Positions 19,161 through 28,111 of a DNA stretch of 64,000 nucleotides are shown one piece after another (the first letter of the stretch is position 1; every line of letters begins with the position of its first letter). Made by a program: the position numbers and the translations under genes. The notes beneath the pieces were generated by a model that was not told the origin of the DNA, made no database searches, and was given only the letters and a program-made list of their open reading frames with translations. Source of the DNA: Rhizobium sp. NXC14 (lineage in GTDB: Bacteria > Pseudomonadota > Alphaproteobacteria > Rhizobiales > Rhizobiaceae); assembly GCF_002117485.1 (NCBI RefSeq), contig NZ_CP021033.1, positions 806,001 through 870,000 on the forward strand, read 5' to 3'.

Positions 19161-19184
19161 ACCGGCCCTGAAATCCGGGCCGGT
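19161..19184 (-). terminator. Rho-independent terminator of the cupin operon
   Basis: On the minus strand ACCGGCCC-(8)-GGGCCGGT is followed by TTTTATTATTT, 70 nt after the cupin stop. The remaining 18928-19160 holds no gene. Confidence 0.8.
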
Positions 19185-19254
19185 CGACTCCGTTTATCGT
19201 ATATGCAATTGCCCCGGCAGCTATGGCCGAGAAGCAAGCGCATCTGGCGGTGTT

Positions 19255-19704
19255 TCAACCCGCGCTGTCTGCCGTCTGCTCCCGCTTCCGTTGTGTGATG
19301 AAGGTTTCCGGCGTGCCGTCGTCGCTGTTGACGAAGACAATATCCTTTGGGTCCCGGCGCGGTGTGTCGACAGACAGGAAGACGACGGGCTCCTCCACGA
19401 TTTGGGGTAATGCATGGACGGTGCCTTTTTCGAAGAAGAGCAACTGTCCCGGCTTAAATTCCGCCTCGGTGGATGGATTTTCCATCCAGAAGGTCCCCCG
19501 TCCGGAGAGCACGTAAAGGTACTCGTCACAGCCGCGATGGAAATGCGGCGGCGTTCCTTTGTATACACGGAACACGCGTGAGCTCGCAGCGGCAGTGTCG
19601 CGGAGATATTCGTCTACCAGAAGCGTGTCCGCAGTCTGCGGGAATGTTGCGACGATGGATGCAAGATCGAAACGGGCGGAGCGGGCGCTTTCCTTCGTGG
19701 TCAT
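19255..19704 (-). CDS. Cupin-domain protein
   Basis: 149 residues from ATG 19704, chosen because GAGGAG lies 7 nt upstream; the frame runs open to 19824 into the SDR gene. One double-stranded beta-helix: PPHFHRGCDEYLYVLSGRG (metal motif 1, His-x-His with Glu) and FEKGTVHALPQIVEEPVVFL (motif 2 with a His). Such small cupins bind a divalent metal and act as dioxygenases, isomerases or sensors; the substrate is unknown. It follows the SDR gene by 10 nt and ends at a strong terminator, so the two form an operon. Confidence 0.85.
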   Translation of the reverse strand: MTTKESARSARFDLASIVATFPQTADTLLVDEYLRDTAAASSRVFRVYKGTPPHFHRGCDEYLYVLSGRGTFWMENPSTEAEFKPGQLLFFEKGTVHALPQIVEEPVVFLSVDTPRRDPKDIVFVNSDDGTPETFITQRKREQTADSAG

Positions 19705-19714
19705 GGCGAACTCC

Positions 19715-20524
19715 TCACGCAGCGGGTTCGGACGCGGCAGCATAGCGCGGAGCCGGACGAACGTTCGAAAGGTGTGGCAGCATGACCTGACGGGCAGCCT
19801 CATACGCGTCCCATTCCGCACCATTCTGCAGTGACGGAATGGTAACCTTTTCCTGGCGATCGAGGCCGAGAAGGGCGGAATCGACCAGATCCGCAGTGCT
19901 CATGAGCCATTCACTCGGAAGGTTGCTGACACCAACGCCCGCAACATCCCAAAACTCTGTCGAAGTCGCGCCGGGTAGAACGGCCTGGGCAATGATCCCC
20001 TTGGCCGAAAGTTCATGCTGCAGCGACTGCGTGAAGGCGAGCATATATGCCTTGGTGCCCCCATAAACCCCGTTGAGCAGCTCCGGAGCGATCGCCACGA
20101 TGGAGGCGATATTGATGATAGTGCCGCCGCCTCGCTTCACCATGCCAGGCACAACCGCGTAGGTCAGCCGCGTCGGGGCCGCGACGTTGGTGGCAATCAT
20201 TTCGGCCATTTTGTCGATGTCGCTTTCCAGAAGCGTACCGGCACCACCGAAACCGGCATTGTTGACAAGAACAGAAATTCTGTCCTCACCGGAGAGACGC
20301 GCCTCGAGCGCGGTGAGATCAGCATCCTTGGTGAGATCGGCCGTCAAAACCGTTACCGCTACGTCGTGGGTTTTGCGGATGCGCTCGGCGACGGCGTCAA
20401 GCTTTTCCTTGTTGCGCGCGACCAGAATGACGTCGTAGCCGCGACCCGCCAGCCGATCGGCGTAGGTCGCGCCGATGCCAGAAGATGCACCTGTGATGAC
20501 GGCCGTGGTTTTTTCAGTGCTCAT
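19715..20524 (-). CDS. Short-chain dehydrogenase/reductase
   Basis: 269 residues, classical SDR. Seen: NAD(P)-binding TGASSGIG (11-18), LVARNKEK (Arg suggests NADP preference), NNAG (88-91), and catalytic Ser141, Tyr154 and Lys158 in VYGGTKAYM. Substrate unknown. First gene of an operon with the cupin. It is the close paralogue of the SDR at 39794-40597 (both have GIGA.YADRLA.RGYD at the N-terminus and the PGAT.TE.W motif). It diverges from the MFS gene at 20785; the 260-bp gap should hold both promoters. Confidence 0.9.
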   Translation of the reverse strand: MSTEKTTAVITGASSGIGATYADRLAGRGYDVILVARNKEKLDAVAERIRKTHDVAVTVLTADLTKDADLTALEARLSGEDRISVLVNNAGFGGAGTLLESDIDKMAEMIATNVAAPTRLTYAVVPGMVKRGGGTIINIASIVAIAPELLNGVYGGTKAYMLAFTQSLQHELSAKGIIAQAVLPGATSTEFWDVAGVGVSNLPSEWLMSTADLVDSALLGLDRQEKVTIPSLQNGAEWDAYEAARQVMLPHLSNVRPAPRYAAASEPAA

Positions 20525-20784
20525 GATAAATCTCCTTCAGAGTGGTTTGCAGTGCCACCGCAAATCTGAAGCAGACGCCGTTCTCGATATTTGACGATAC
20601 GTTCATTCCTGGCAAAGCGCCGAGACAGTCCCTCACGTAGCATAATCATCCAATAAATCGCCGAGCGGAGTTCCTACTTCCTGGACGTACGCGGATCGTT
20701 CAGCCGCCCGGCAAGCGAGATGGTTGCCGTCGTCAATGTCCTCCCGGTTGGACGTGTACTGCTTTAAGCCCAAGGAGATTTGGC

Positions 20785-22002
20785 ATGGCCACAGAACTCT
20801 CGCAGAAAGCAAGCTTCTGGGTGGCGGCAGGTATCGTTGCCCATACATTATGGACCAGTGCCGCTCCGGCGATGGCCTATCCGCTGTACTCTGCACAATG
20901 GCATCTTACGCCAACGATCACGACAACCATCTTCGCGATCTACCCAATCGTGGTGGTCGCCACGCTGATCACCTTCGGCGATCTCTCCGATCATATCGGT
21001 CCACGGATGACCATGCTCTACGGGCTTATGGCGTCGATCGCAGGCGTGTTCCTTTTCGCCATCGCACGCGATGTATGGATGCTGTTTGTCGGTCGCGTCT
21101 TCATGGGGCTTGGAGTCGGATTGTCCGCTGGTCCATCTACCGCTGCGTTGGTGGACTACGCCGGCAAGGACGCAACCGAACGAGCAAGTTCGATGACTAT
21201 ATCCGGTCAAGCAGTCGGCTTCGCGGCGTCACTGCTCGTTGGTGGTTTGCTGATCCAGTATGCGCCGTTTCCAACCCACCTGAGCTTTCTGGTCTTACTG
21301 TTTCTCCTCGTCATCTTGGGTGGATTGACCTATTTCCTGCCGAGGGACACGAACGCCATGTCAGGCCAGTGGAAACTACGTCTGCCCAGGGTCGAACGAT
21401 CGCTGCGTAGACCTTTTATCGTTTCCGCGATCACGGTCATGACCGCTTACACGCATGGCGTGACGGTAGGCTCCCTCGGCTCGCAATTCGCACGTGAGCT
21501 GGTTCAATCTTCCAACGTGTTCGTCAACAGTGTCGCTCTTTCGCTGTTCGGTATCTCACTCGGCATCACCGGCTTGTTGTCGCGCAGGGCCGATCCCTCC
21601 AAAGCCGCCATATTGGGCACAGTGATTTCTATTGGCGCCATGGTCCTGCTTGCGGGGGCCGCGATCTTTCGTAGCCTCGCACTGTTCATCGCGATGGCGG
21701 CTGCCTCGGGTACCGGTTACGCGCTCATGGTGTACGGCGGTCTCGCCATCATCACCGGCGTAACGCCGAAGGACGTCCGGGGCGGAGTGCTTTCCGGCGT
21801 GTTTCTTTTCGCCTACCTGTTCACCGGCATATTGGCGGTGATCCTCGGTAAGATCGCTACGCTGAGCGATCTAGCCCATGCGGCCTTTGCGGAGGTCTTG
21901 GTGATGTCAGCTCTTTGTTTGGCAACCCTTATCCTGTTGGTCGCCTACGCCCGGCGGGAACCCTTGTCGCCGCCCTCTGAGACTTGCGCCACCAAGGCCT
22001 GA
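20785..22002 (+). CDS. MFS exporter (DHA1-like)
   Basis: 405 residues, 12 hydrophobic helices. MFS signature between helices 2 and 3: FGDLSDHIGPRMTMLYG; helix 4 has LFVGRVFMGLGVGLSAG and helix 5 a GP-rich drug-exporter-like stretch. Probably a proton-driven exporter of small molecules; substrate unknown. Ribosome site AAGGAGA before ATG 20785. It diverges from the SDR-cupin operon and is followed 61 bp later by the lactonase-like gene, with which it is probably co-transcribed to the terminator at 22964. Confidence 0.88.
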   Translation: MATELSQKASFWVAAGIVAHTLWTSAAPAMAYPLYSAQWHLTPTITTTIFAIYPIVVVATLITFGDLSDHIGPRMTMLYGLMASIAGVFLFAIARDVWMLFVGRVFMGLGVGLSAGPSTAALVDYAGKDATERASSMTISGQAVGFAASLLVGGLLIQYAPFPTHLSFLVLLFLLVILGGLTYFLPRDTNAMSGQWKLRLPRVERSLRRPFIVSAITVMTAYTHGVTVGSLGSQFARELVQSSNVFVNSVALSLFGISLGITGLLSRRADPSKAAILGTVISIGAMVLLAGAAIFRSLALFIAMAAASGTGYALMVYGGLAIITGVTPKDVRGGVLSGVFLFAYLFTGILAVILGKIATLSDLAHAAFAEVLVMSALCLATLILLVAYARREPLSPPSETCATKA

Positions 22003-22063
22003 TCACGTTTCCCCGGCGCGACCTCCCGTCACGCCAGCCTGCCCACCAACCCAGGAGATACCT

Positions 22064-22939
22064 ATGAGCCTCAAAGTCTATCCTATCAACTTCGGTAATA
22101 TGACATTGGATTCGAGCGGCCTTGTTCTGTTTCGCAATCCGGGCATCCGAACCACGATACCCACGCTCGGGTTCCTTATCCTCGGCGGCGAAGAACCCCT
22201 TCTCGTCGACACCGGATCGCGAAATGCCGAGCAGTATGAAATCTTGGGTATCGGCGCGGAACAGACGGCAGAAATGTCGATAGCAAGCCACCTGGCACGC
22301 CATGGCCTCAGAATGAACGACATCAGGCATGTCATTCATACCCACGCCCATATCGATCACTCCGGCCAGGACTTCCTCTTCCCGATGTCTACGACGATCG
22401 CCATGTCACGCCGCGAGCTGGAATTTGCAGCCTCCGGCCTCATGGGTCCGGTCATGTACACGGCCGTCGAAACAAAACATCTTATCGACCGTCTGCATAC
22501 TCGCGGCGCTCTGCGCCTTTTCGACGTCGACGGAACCTTCGAGGAGGAAATCATCCCAGGCGTCGCGGTGCGACTGACGGGCGGCCATACACCCGGCTCC
22601 ATATCGGTGCTCGTTGAAACGGACGAGGGCCTGGTCAACATTGCCGGTGACGTCGCCTACCACGTTGCGGACCAGTTGATCGACCCGATACTCGATCAGG
22701 CAGCGCACGAGCCGACAATCACCGCCAATCGCGCCATGTCGACACTCGATGAAAAGAAAGCGATCAAGCGAGCCCTTTCCGGGACCCGCTTCCTCCTGAT
22801 CAGCCATGACAGCCCCGCACTCGTTCGGGGCGGAAAGATCATTGGTCGCTATCATGACGCCATAGACAATCCGAACGCCGATGTGACTGCCGCAGCCAAC
22901 TATGAATTGCTGCGGAAGGCAGATGACATCGCAGCCTGA
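22064..22939 (+). CDS. Metallo-beta-lactamase-fold hydrolase, AHL-lactonase-like
   Basis: 291 residues. The zinc motif HTHAHIDH (His94, His96, Asp98, His99) is followed by a third His in TGGHTPGS, the bridging Asp in NIAGDVAY and a final His in ISHDSP. Length and the LGFLILGG...LLVDTGS start fit the N-acyl-homoserine lactonase group (AttM/BlcC, AiiA-like), but other MBL hydrolases share them. Cytosolic, two metals expected. AGGAGATACCT precedes the ATG. If it is a lactonase it would quench quorum sensing. Confidence 0.85.
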   Translation: MSLKVYPINFGNMTLDSSGLVLFRNPGIRTTIPTLGFLILGGEEPLLVDTGSRNAEQYEILGIGAEQTAEMSIASHLARHGLRMNDIRHVIHTHAHIDHSGQDFLFPMSTTIAMSRRELEFAASGLMGPVMYTAVETKHLIDRLHTRGALRLFDVDGTFEEEIIPGVAVRLTGGHTPGSISVLVETDEGLVNIAGDVAYHVADQLIDPILDQAAHEPTITANRAMSTLDEKKAIKRALSGTRFLLISHDSPALVRGGKIIGRYHDAIDNPNADVTAAANYELLRKADDIAA

Positions 22940-22963
22940 GGGAACAACCGGAAGACACAACGA

Positions 22964-22987
22964 GGGCGGGGAAAAAAATCCCCGCCC
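22964..22987 (+). terminator. Rho-independent terminator
   Basis: GGGCGGGGA-aaaaaa-TCCCCGCCC followed by TTTTTT, 25 nt after the lactonase-like gene. Confidence 0.95.
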
Positions 22988-22993
22988 TTTTTT

Positions 22994-23470
22994 GTGCCTA
23001 CGCCCCATCGCTTCAAGACCGGCGCTTTATATAGCGTGGGACACCAGAACAGCCCTCCCGTCATTGTCGCGAAGACCTTGTGATCGGTCTCCGCTGCCGT
23101 CAGCTCAGGCTTCTAAATAGTGGATTTGGCAAACCTCACCCCTTGGCGACCAGCGTCGAAGCAGGCTGGCTCTGCGCCTGCGCCCTGCCCATGGTCTCGC
23201 ACCTAAACTACGAGTGCAGGAATGGCTTACGGGTCACGATGGCGTTTAACGAGGACGCTTTTGAGCTCCGAGAGGTCCGCGCGAAAACCACGCAAAGTCG
23301 GCCACCATCAGGTGGCATGGCCCGATCCAACCCATCGAAAATGGTGACTAACATCCTTGGCAGCGGCACCCCATCCAAAGGTTTGGGGTGGCGAAAACCT
23401 GAGTTCAATCGCCAAATCAAGGTGCATTCGGCAAAGTGAGATCATTGAGTTTAACCAAGGAGTTAACGAG
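22994..23470. other. Intergenic region before the AraC gene
   Basis: About 475 bases with no gene I can support. An ORF 23357 onward is only the upstream open extension of the AraC-type frame. Confidence 0.4.
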
Positions 23471-23971
23471 ATGACCGCTGCTGCAAACATATCTTGGACA
23501 AACAATGCTGATGCCGTACGCTCCCGCATCGCCACCGGAGCTCACCCATCTGCTATGGACGCGGACATCGCCAAGATGCCCGCCTTCTTCCCGGATGCGA
23601 GCACCGAAGTTGTTCGTGGTGGGCTTGCCCCGTGGCAATACAAGAAGGTGTTGAAGTTCATCGAAGATCATCTTTCTGAAACGATCAGGATCGAGGAACT
23701 CGCAGATCTTGCCCGCTTGAGCAGCAGTCACTTTTCTCGGGCCTTTCGGGCAACGGTTGGCCAGTCACCTTACGACTATGTTCTCGGCCGCCGGATGGCT
23801 TTCGCCAAGCAACTGATGGCGAAGACAGACGCTTCCCTGAGCGAAATTGCGCTGGACTGCGGAATGTCCGACCAAGCACATCTCTGCAAGGTTTTTCGCC
23901 GTACTTTCGGAACGACGCCGAACGCCTGGCGAAAGCCCCAGCGGACAGAAGCGAAACGCACCCTCCATTGA
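23471..23971 (+). CDS. Short AraC-family regulator
   Basis: 166 residues from ATG 23471 (AAGGAG 9 nt upstream). It has a short N-terminal part without a recognisable ligand domain and a full AraC DNA-binding domain at about 55-155: two HTH units with ETIRIEELADLARLSSSHFSRAFRATVG and LSEIALDCGMSDQAHLCKVFRRTFG, ending in TPNAWRK. Only-DNA-binding AraC proteins often respond to stress in other partners. It is monocistronic; no target can be read from the sequence, but the MFS-lactonase pair lies directly upstream. Confidence 0.88.
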   Translation: MTAAANISWTNNADAVRSRIATGAHPSAMDADIAKMPAFFPDASTEVVRGGLAPWQYKKVLKFIEDHLSETIRIEELADLARLSSSHFSRAFRATVGQSPYDYVLGRRMAFAKQLMAKTDASLSEIALDCGMSDQAHLCKVFRRTFGTTPNAWRKPQRTEAKRTLH

Positions 23972-24145
23972 AACATCTCGACGCTCGTCACCGCCGGCAT
24001 TCGGGCGGTGACGCTCCGCATCATTTGTGAATGAGGGAACCTGTAACCGCCCCCTGCCGGCGCTTACAGGTTTTCTGTTATCGGCCGGCATCGTCTGCGG
24101 ACGCTCATGCAAGATTTGAGCGTCTGAATAGGGGGGCGCCTGCCC

Positions 24146-24541
24146 TCACACATCTTCCAGGCAGCGAATGAGATCATCGGCGAGGATTGGCTTCTGCAGC
24201 AGCTCCCGAGCTCCGCCCGTTATCGCGCGTTGACGCAACATGTCGTCTCGCAACGCTGTCATCATGACGACCGGAATACCGGGACGCTGGGCGCGAACAA
24301 CATTTTGCAGATCAAGCCCACTCATGCCAGGCATATTGATGTCGGTTAAGAGGACATCGACACGATCCTTATGGGGAGATTCCAAAAATGCTTCTCCGGA
24401 TCCGAACGCAAGGACATCATAGCCCATCGCCTCAAGGAACCCGGATGTGCCCTCAAGCAGCGCCTCGTCGTCATCAACGATAGCAATGGTTTTCTTGCCG
24501 AGGAACACCGGCGACGTCCTTTCCGCAACACGTTCAGTCAT
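24146..24541 (-). CDS. Single-domain response regulator (receiver only)
   Basis: 131 residues. Receiver fold with acidic pocket VDDDE (23-26), phospho-acceptor Asp67 in LLTDINMPGMSG, Thr in MMTALRDD and Lys in QKPI. No output domain. It lies 129 nt downstream of the FixJ-like gene on the same strand and close to the hybrid MFS-kinase, so it probably competes for phosphate or relays it (CheY- or FixJ-like branch). Confidence 0.88.
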   Translation of the reverse strand: MTERVAERTSPVFLGKKTIAIVDDDEALLEGTSGFLEAMGYDVLAFGSGEAFLESPHKDRVDVLLTDINMPGMSGLDLQNVVRAQRPGIPVVMMTALRDDMLRQRAITGGARELLQKPILADDLIRCLEDV

Positions 24542-24669
24542 ATCGGTAAAATAGCCTGTCGCTGGCTTCCCGATAATTATACAATCGTATGGCCATATGC
24601 CGAACCGATCATAAACCGACCGATGCGGCAGGCTGATCTTACGAATGCATTCGGCGAGTTATGGTTGCG

Positions 24670-25284
24670 TCAGCCGGTTTTAAGCAGCTCCGCTTTACGA
24701 ACCAGGTCGGCGACCGAAGCCGACTTCATCTTGCGCATGACATTGCCGCGGTGGATCTTGACGGTGATCTCGCTCAACTGCAGCTCATGGGCGATCTGCT
24801 TGTTCAACAGACCCCGGACAACGGCATCCATGACCTGCGTCTCGCGCGGCGTCAGAGCGGCTGCAAGCTTGCTGATTTCCATCGTTGCAGACCATTGCGA
24901 ATGTTGCTCTCGGTCTTTCTCGATCGCGGCAGTCACAGCATCTATGATGTCCTGATCCCGGAATGGCTTCTGCAGAAAGTCAAGCGCCCCCGCCTTCATC
25001 GCTCGGACCGTCATCGGGACGTCCCCATAGCCGCTCATAAAAATGATCGGCTTTCGATTGCCTGTTGACGCGAGTTTGGCTTGTAGCTCCAAGCCGCTGA
25101 GACCGGGCAGCCGCACGTCGAGGATCAAGCATCCCAGTCGATCGGGTAGAGTTGCCGCCAAGAGTTCCGCGGTGGAGCCAAATCCGACCGACTCGATCCC
25201 GACGGACCGGAGGATTTCGCCGACGCTTTCCCGCATCCCTTCGTCGTCATCGACGATGGTAACAAGGGGTGTGGCGTCGGTCAT
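24670..25284 (-). CDS. FixJ-type two-component response regulator
   Basis: 204 residues from ATG 25284 (TGGAGAG upstream); an open extension to 25362 has no support. Receiver: VDDDEG, Asp56 in LILDVRLPGLSG, Lys in QKPFRDQD. Output: LuxR-type HTH in LTPRETQVMDAVVRG and NKQIAHELQLSEITVKIHRG. The C-terminus ends MKSASVADLVRKAELL as in FixJ/NarL groups. It diverges from the MFS-kinase gene, its likely partner. Targets unknown; divergent promoters in 25285-25481 may be auto-regulated. Confidence 0.92.
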   Translation of the reverse strand: MTDATPLVTIVDDDEGMRESVGEILRSVGIESVGFGSTAELLAATLPDRLGCLILDVRLPGLSGLELQAKLASTGNRKPIIFMSGYGDVPMTVRAMKAGALDFLQKPFRDQDIIDAVTAAIEKDREQHSQWSATMEISKLAAALTPRETQVMDAVVRGLLNKQIAHELQLSEITVKIHRGNVMRKMKSASVADLVRKAELLKTG

Positions 25285-25481
25285 GGGTTCTCTCCAGGCA
25301 AAGTCGGGATGCGAGTATGTGAAACGTCGTCGCAAAGTCTTCCTACAGGGCTTCAGCCTCACACGCCATAGACACCGAAGCTACTCCTTGCGTGATTTGC
25401 TCGGGTACGGGTGCGCACGGACCCATGAAGTGCTAACAGAATACCAGTCAGATCCGATTAATTCCTTTAGCGAAACATTTC

Positions 25482-28034
25482 ATGGCCAATGCCTTGCCGA
25501 CCGAGACCTCGAACTTCCGTTCGACAGGTGGAGGAACCACCAGACCGGCCGCGATAACCTCTCGAATTCTCGTGTCGAGCCTCATAGGGACGTCGGTCGA
25601 GTTTTACGATTTTTACATATATGCCACTGCTGCGAGCTTGATATTCGGGCCACTCTTCTTCCCGGCTTCCGTTTCGTCGCTGGAGCTTATCGGAGCCTAT
25701 GCAAGCTTCGGCATCGCCTTCATCGCACGACCGATCGGAGGCATTGTCTTCGGGCATTTTGGAGATCGGGTGGGTCGCAAGGCCACACTCGTGGCGTCGC
25801 TATTACTGATGGGCCTCTCCACCGCTGCGATTGGCCTTCTTCCAAGCTACGCGGTCGCCGGTTGGCTGGCTCCGGCGCTTCTATGCCTGTTGCGTTTTGG
25901 CCAAGGCCTGGCGCTGGGCGGGGAGTGGACAGGCGCCGTCCTGCTGGCGCTGGAAAATGCTCCTCCTGGATGGCGAGCGCGCTTTGCAATGTTCGCGCCG
26001 CTCGGCGCACCGATCGGCTTCCTCCTGGCCAATGGGCTATTCCTGTTCCTGACGGTCTCGCTGACCCCGGCCGAGTTCGCCAGTTGGGGATGGCGCATTC
26101 CCTTTCTGGTCAGCCTTCCACTGGTCGGCTTTGGCCTCTGGTTGCGCTTCAACCTGGTCGAAACCCCAGAATTCACTGAGGCGGTAGCTGAGACGAAGCC
26201 CGCACGCGTTCCATTTTTCGAGGTCGTGCGCGACCATTCCTCTCAGCTTGTCATCGGTGCCTTCGGCGTCGTTGCATGCTTCTCTCTTTACTACGTTGTG
26301 ACCGCGTTTGCGCTCGGCTACGGCACGACAAGCCTCGGCTATACAAGGGCTGAATTTCTCGGAGTGCAGCTGATTGCGATCCTGTTCATGGCCGGCTCGA
26401 TTATCGTTGCCAGCTGGCTTGCCGATCGCCTGAGCCACGAACGGGTGCTGATCTGGGGATGCGTCGGGACGATCCTGTCAGGGATCGCCATATCCCCGAT
26501 GATGAGCAGTGGCTCACTCTCGACTATCTTCCTCTATCTGGCTCTTTCTCTCTGTGCCATGGGCTTCGTCAACGGACCGCTCGGCGCCTGGCTACCGAGC
26601 TTGTTTCCCGCCCGTGTCCGCTATTCCGGGACGTCTCTTGCCTTCAACATTGGCGGCATTGTCGGTGGCGCCTTCTCTCCCGTCATCGCCCAGACGCTCG
26701 CCTCCACCAGCGGTCTCCTCGCCGTAGGCTTTTATCTGGCGATCACCGGCGGACTAAGCCTTGTCGCCTTTGATGCGAGCGCCCGCGCCCGAACCATGCA
26801 TGCCCTCACGCAGAGTGAAAAACGGTACCGCGCCATTTTCGAGCAGAATCACGTTTCCCTTTGCGAACTCGACCTTTCAAGGCTGCGCGAGAGACTCGAC
26901 GAGATAGGTGCGGCCAATGGAGGCAGCATTCGAGGCTTTTTCGAGCGTCATCCCGGTCTCGCCGACGAGTGCGCGGATCTCATACACTTTGTTGACGTCA
27001 ACGACGCCACGGTGAAACTATTTGCCTGTCGCTCTCCGGAAGAGCTCTTAGGCCCTGTGCGCCGGTTTCTACCAAGCAATGCGGACACGTTTCTTTCGCT
27101 TATCCTGGCGATGGAAGACGGCGCTGAGCGATACGAGAAGGAACTACATCTGCTGACCCTTGACGGTAAACCGGTTACAGTTTTGTTCATCGCAGCACTG
27201 ACACCGGACCGCGAGGCACTCGATCGTGTTGCTTGCGCAATGATCAACGTGACACAGCGTGAGCAAGCGAAAGAGGCGCTCCTTGCGGCGCAAGTGCAGC
27301 TTGCCCGTGCTGGTCGAGTGGCAACCGTGGGGGCGGTCTCCGCCACCATCGCTCACGAGGTCAATCAACCGATCGGTGCTGCGGTTATGTTCGCGCAGGC
27401 TTGTATCCGCTGGCTGAAATCTGAAACGCCGGACATACAGGCAGCGCATAACGCCGCCGAAAAAGTCGTGCAGCACAGTATGCGTGCCAGCCAGATCATT
27501 CAGCGCACCCGCGAACAGATCAAAGGAAATCAGCCGAGACCTGAACTTGTCGATCTCAAAGAGCTCGTCCTGGAGGTCATCGGACTGCTGGAGCGAGAGG
27601 TCGTCTCCTCCGCGACGCGCGTCAAATCGATCTTTGCAGATCTCGACCACGTGATTCTTGCCAACCGGGTGGAAATGCAGCAGGTGATCGCGAACCTCAT
27701 TACGAACGCCATCCACGCTATGGGCGAGACCTCGCTGGAGAAGCGGGAGCTCAATCTCCTCACCGACCAGGGTTCAGGCGATACCATAAGGCTGACCGTC
27801 CGCGACAACGGGACCGGAATTCGATCAGACAACCTTGCAAAGCTATTCGACCCGTTCTTCACAACCAAATCCGAAGGAATGGGCGTCGGCCTCTCGATCT
27901 GCAAGACGATCGTCGACGCACACGGCGGCTCGCTCACCGCACGGAACCACCCCGACGGCGGCGCCATGTTCGAGATGATATTGCCCCAGGCTACGACGTC
28001 CGCCCACGGCGCTACCGGCATTCCCGCCGCATAA
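25482..28034 (+). CDS. MFS transporter fused to a PAS-histidine kinase
   Basis: 850 residues in one frame. Residues about 1-435 are a whole 12-helix MFS transporter of the metabolite:H+ symporter type (ProP/KgtP/ShiA-like): GTSVEFYDFYIYATAASLIF, FGHFGDRVGRKATL and RFGQGLALGGEWTGAVLL. Residues about 441-605 are a PAS-like domain. Then a kinase: H-box IAHEVNQPIG (His625), N-box NLITNAIHAM (about 737), G1 DNGTGI, F FDPFFTTK and G2 GMGVGLSI. The HEVNQP kinase type occurs with FixJ-like regulators, and such a regulator is divergent from it. The transporter half may be the sensor. Upstream SD is weak. Ends 78 bp before a convergent gene. Confidence 0.93.
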   Translation: MANALPTETSNFRSTGGGTTRPAAITSRILVSSLIGTSVEFYDFYIYATAASLIFGPLFFPASVSSLELIGAYASFGIAFIARPIGGIVFGHFGDRVGRKATLVASLLLMGLSTAAIGLLPSYAVAGWLAPALLCLLRFGQGLALGGEWTGAVLLALENAPPGWRARFAMFAPLGAPIGFLLANGLFLFLTVSLTPAEFASWGWRIPFLVSLPLVGFGLWLRFNLVETPEFTEAVAETKPARVPFFEVVRDHSSQLVIGAFGVVACFSLYYVVTAFALGYGTTSLGYTRAEFLGVQLIAILFMAGSIIVASWLADRLSHERVLIWGCVGTILSGIAISPMMSSGSLSTIFLYLALSLCAMGFVNGPLGAWLPSLFPARVRYSGTSLAFNIGGIVGGAFSPVIAQTLASTSGLLAVGFYLAITGGLSLVAFDASARARTMHALTQSEKRYRAIFEQNHVSLCELDLSRLRERLDEIGAANGGSIRGFFERHPGLADECADLIHFVDVNDATVKLFACRSPEELLGPVRRFLPSNADTFLSLILAMEDGAERYEKELHLLTLDGKPVTVLFIAALTPDREALDRVACAMINVTQREQAKEALLAAQVQLARAGRVATVGAVSATIAHEVNQPIGAAVMFAQACIRWLKSETPDIQAAHNAAEKVVQHSMRASQIIQRTREQIKGNQPRPELVDLKELVLEVIGLLEREVVSSATRVKSIFADLDHVILANRVEMQQVIANLITNAIHAMGETSLEKRELNLLTDQGSGDTIRLTVRDNGTGIRSDNLAKLFDPFFTTKSEGMGVGLSICKTIVDAHGGSLTARNHPDGGAMFEMILPQATTSAHGATGIPAA

Positions 28035-28054
28035 GGGACGTTGCCCAATGAAAT

Positions 28055-28084
28055 CAGCGGCGATGGAGGCCATCATCGCCGCTG
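28055..28084. terminator. Hairpin between convergent genes
   Basis: Perfect 11-bp inverted repeat CAGCGGCGATG-(8)-CATCGCCGCTG between stops at 28034 and 28112; no T tract. Confidence 0.5.
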
Positions 28085-28111
28085 GTCGCATGCAAAAGCC
28101 AATCAGGCAAT

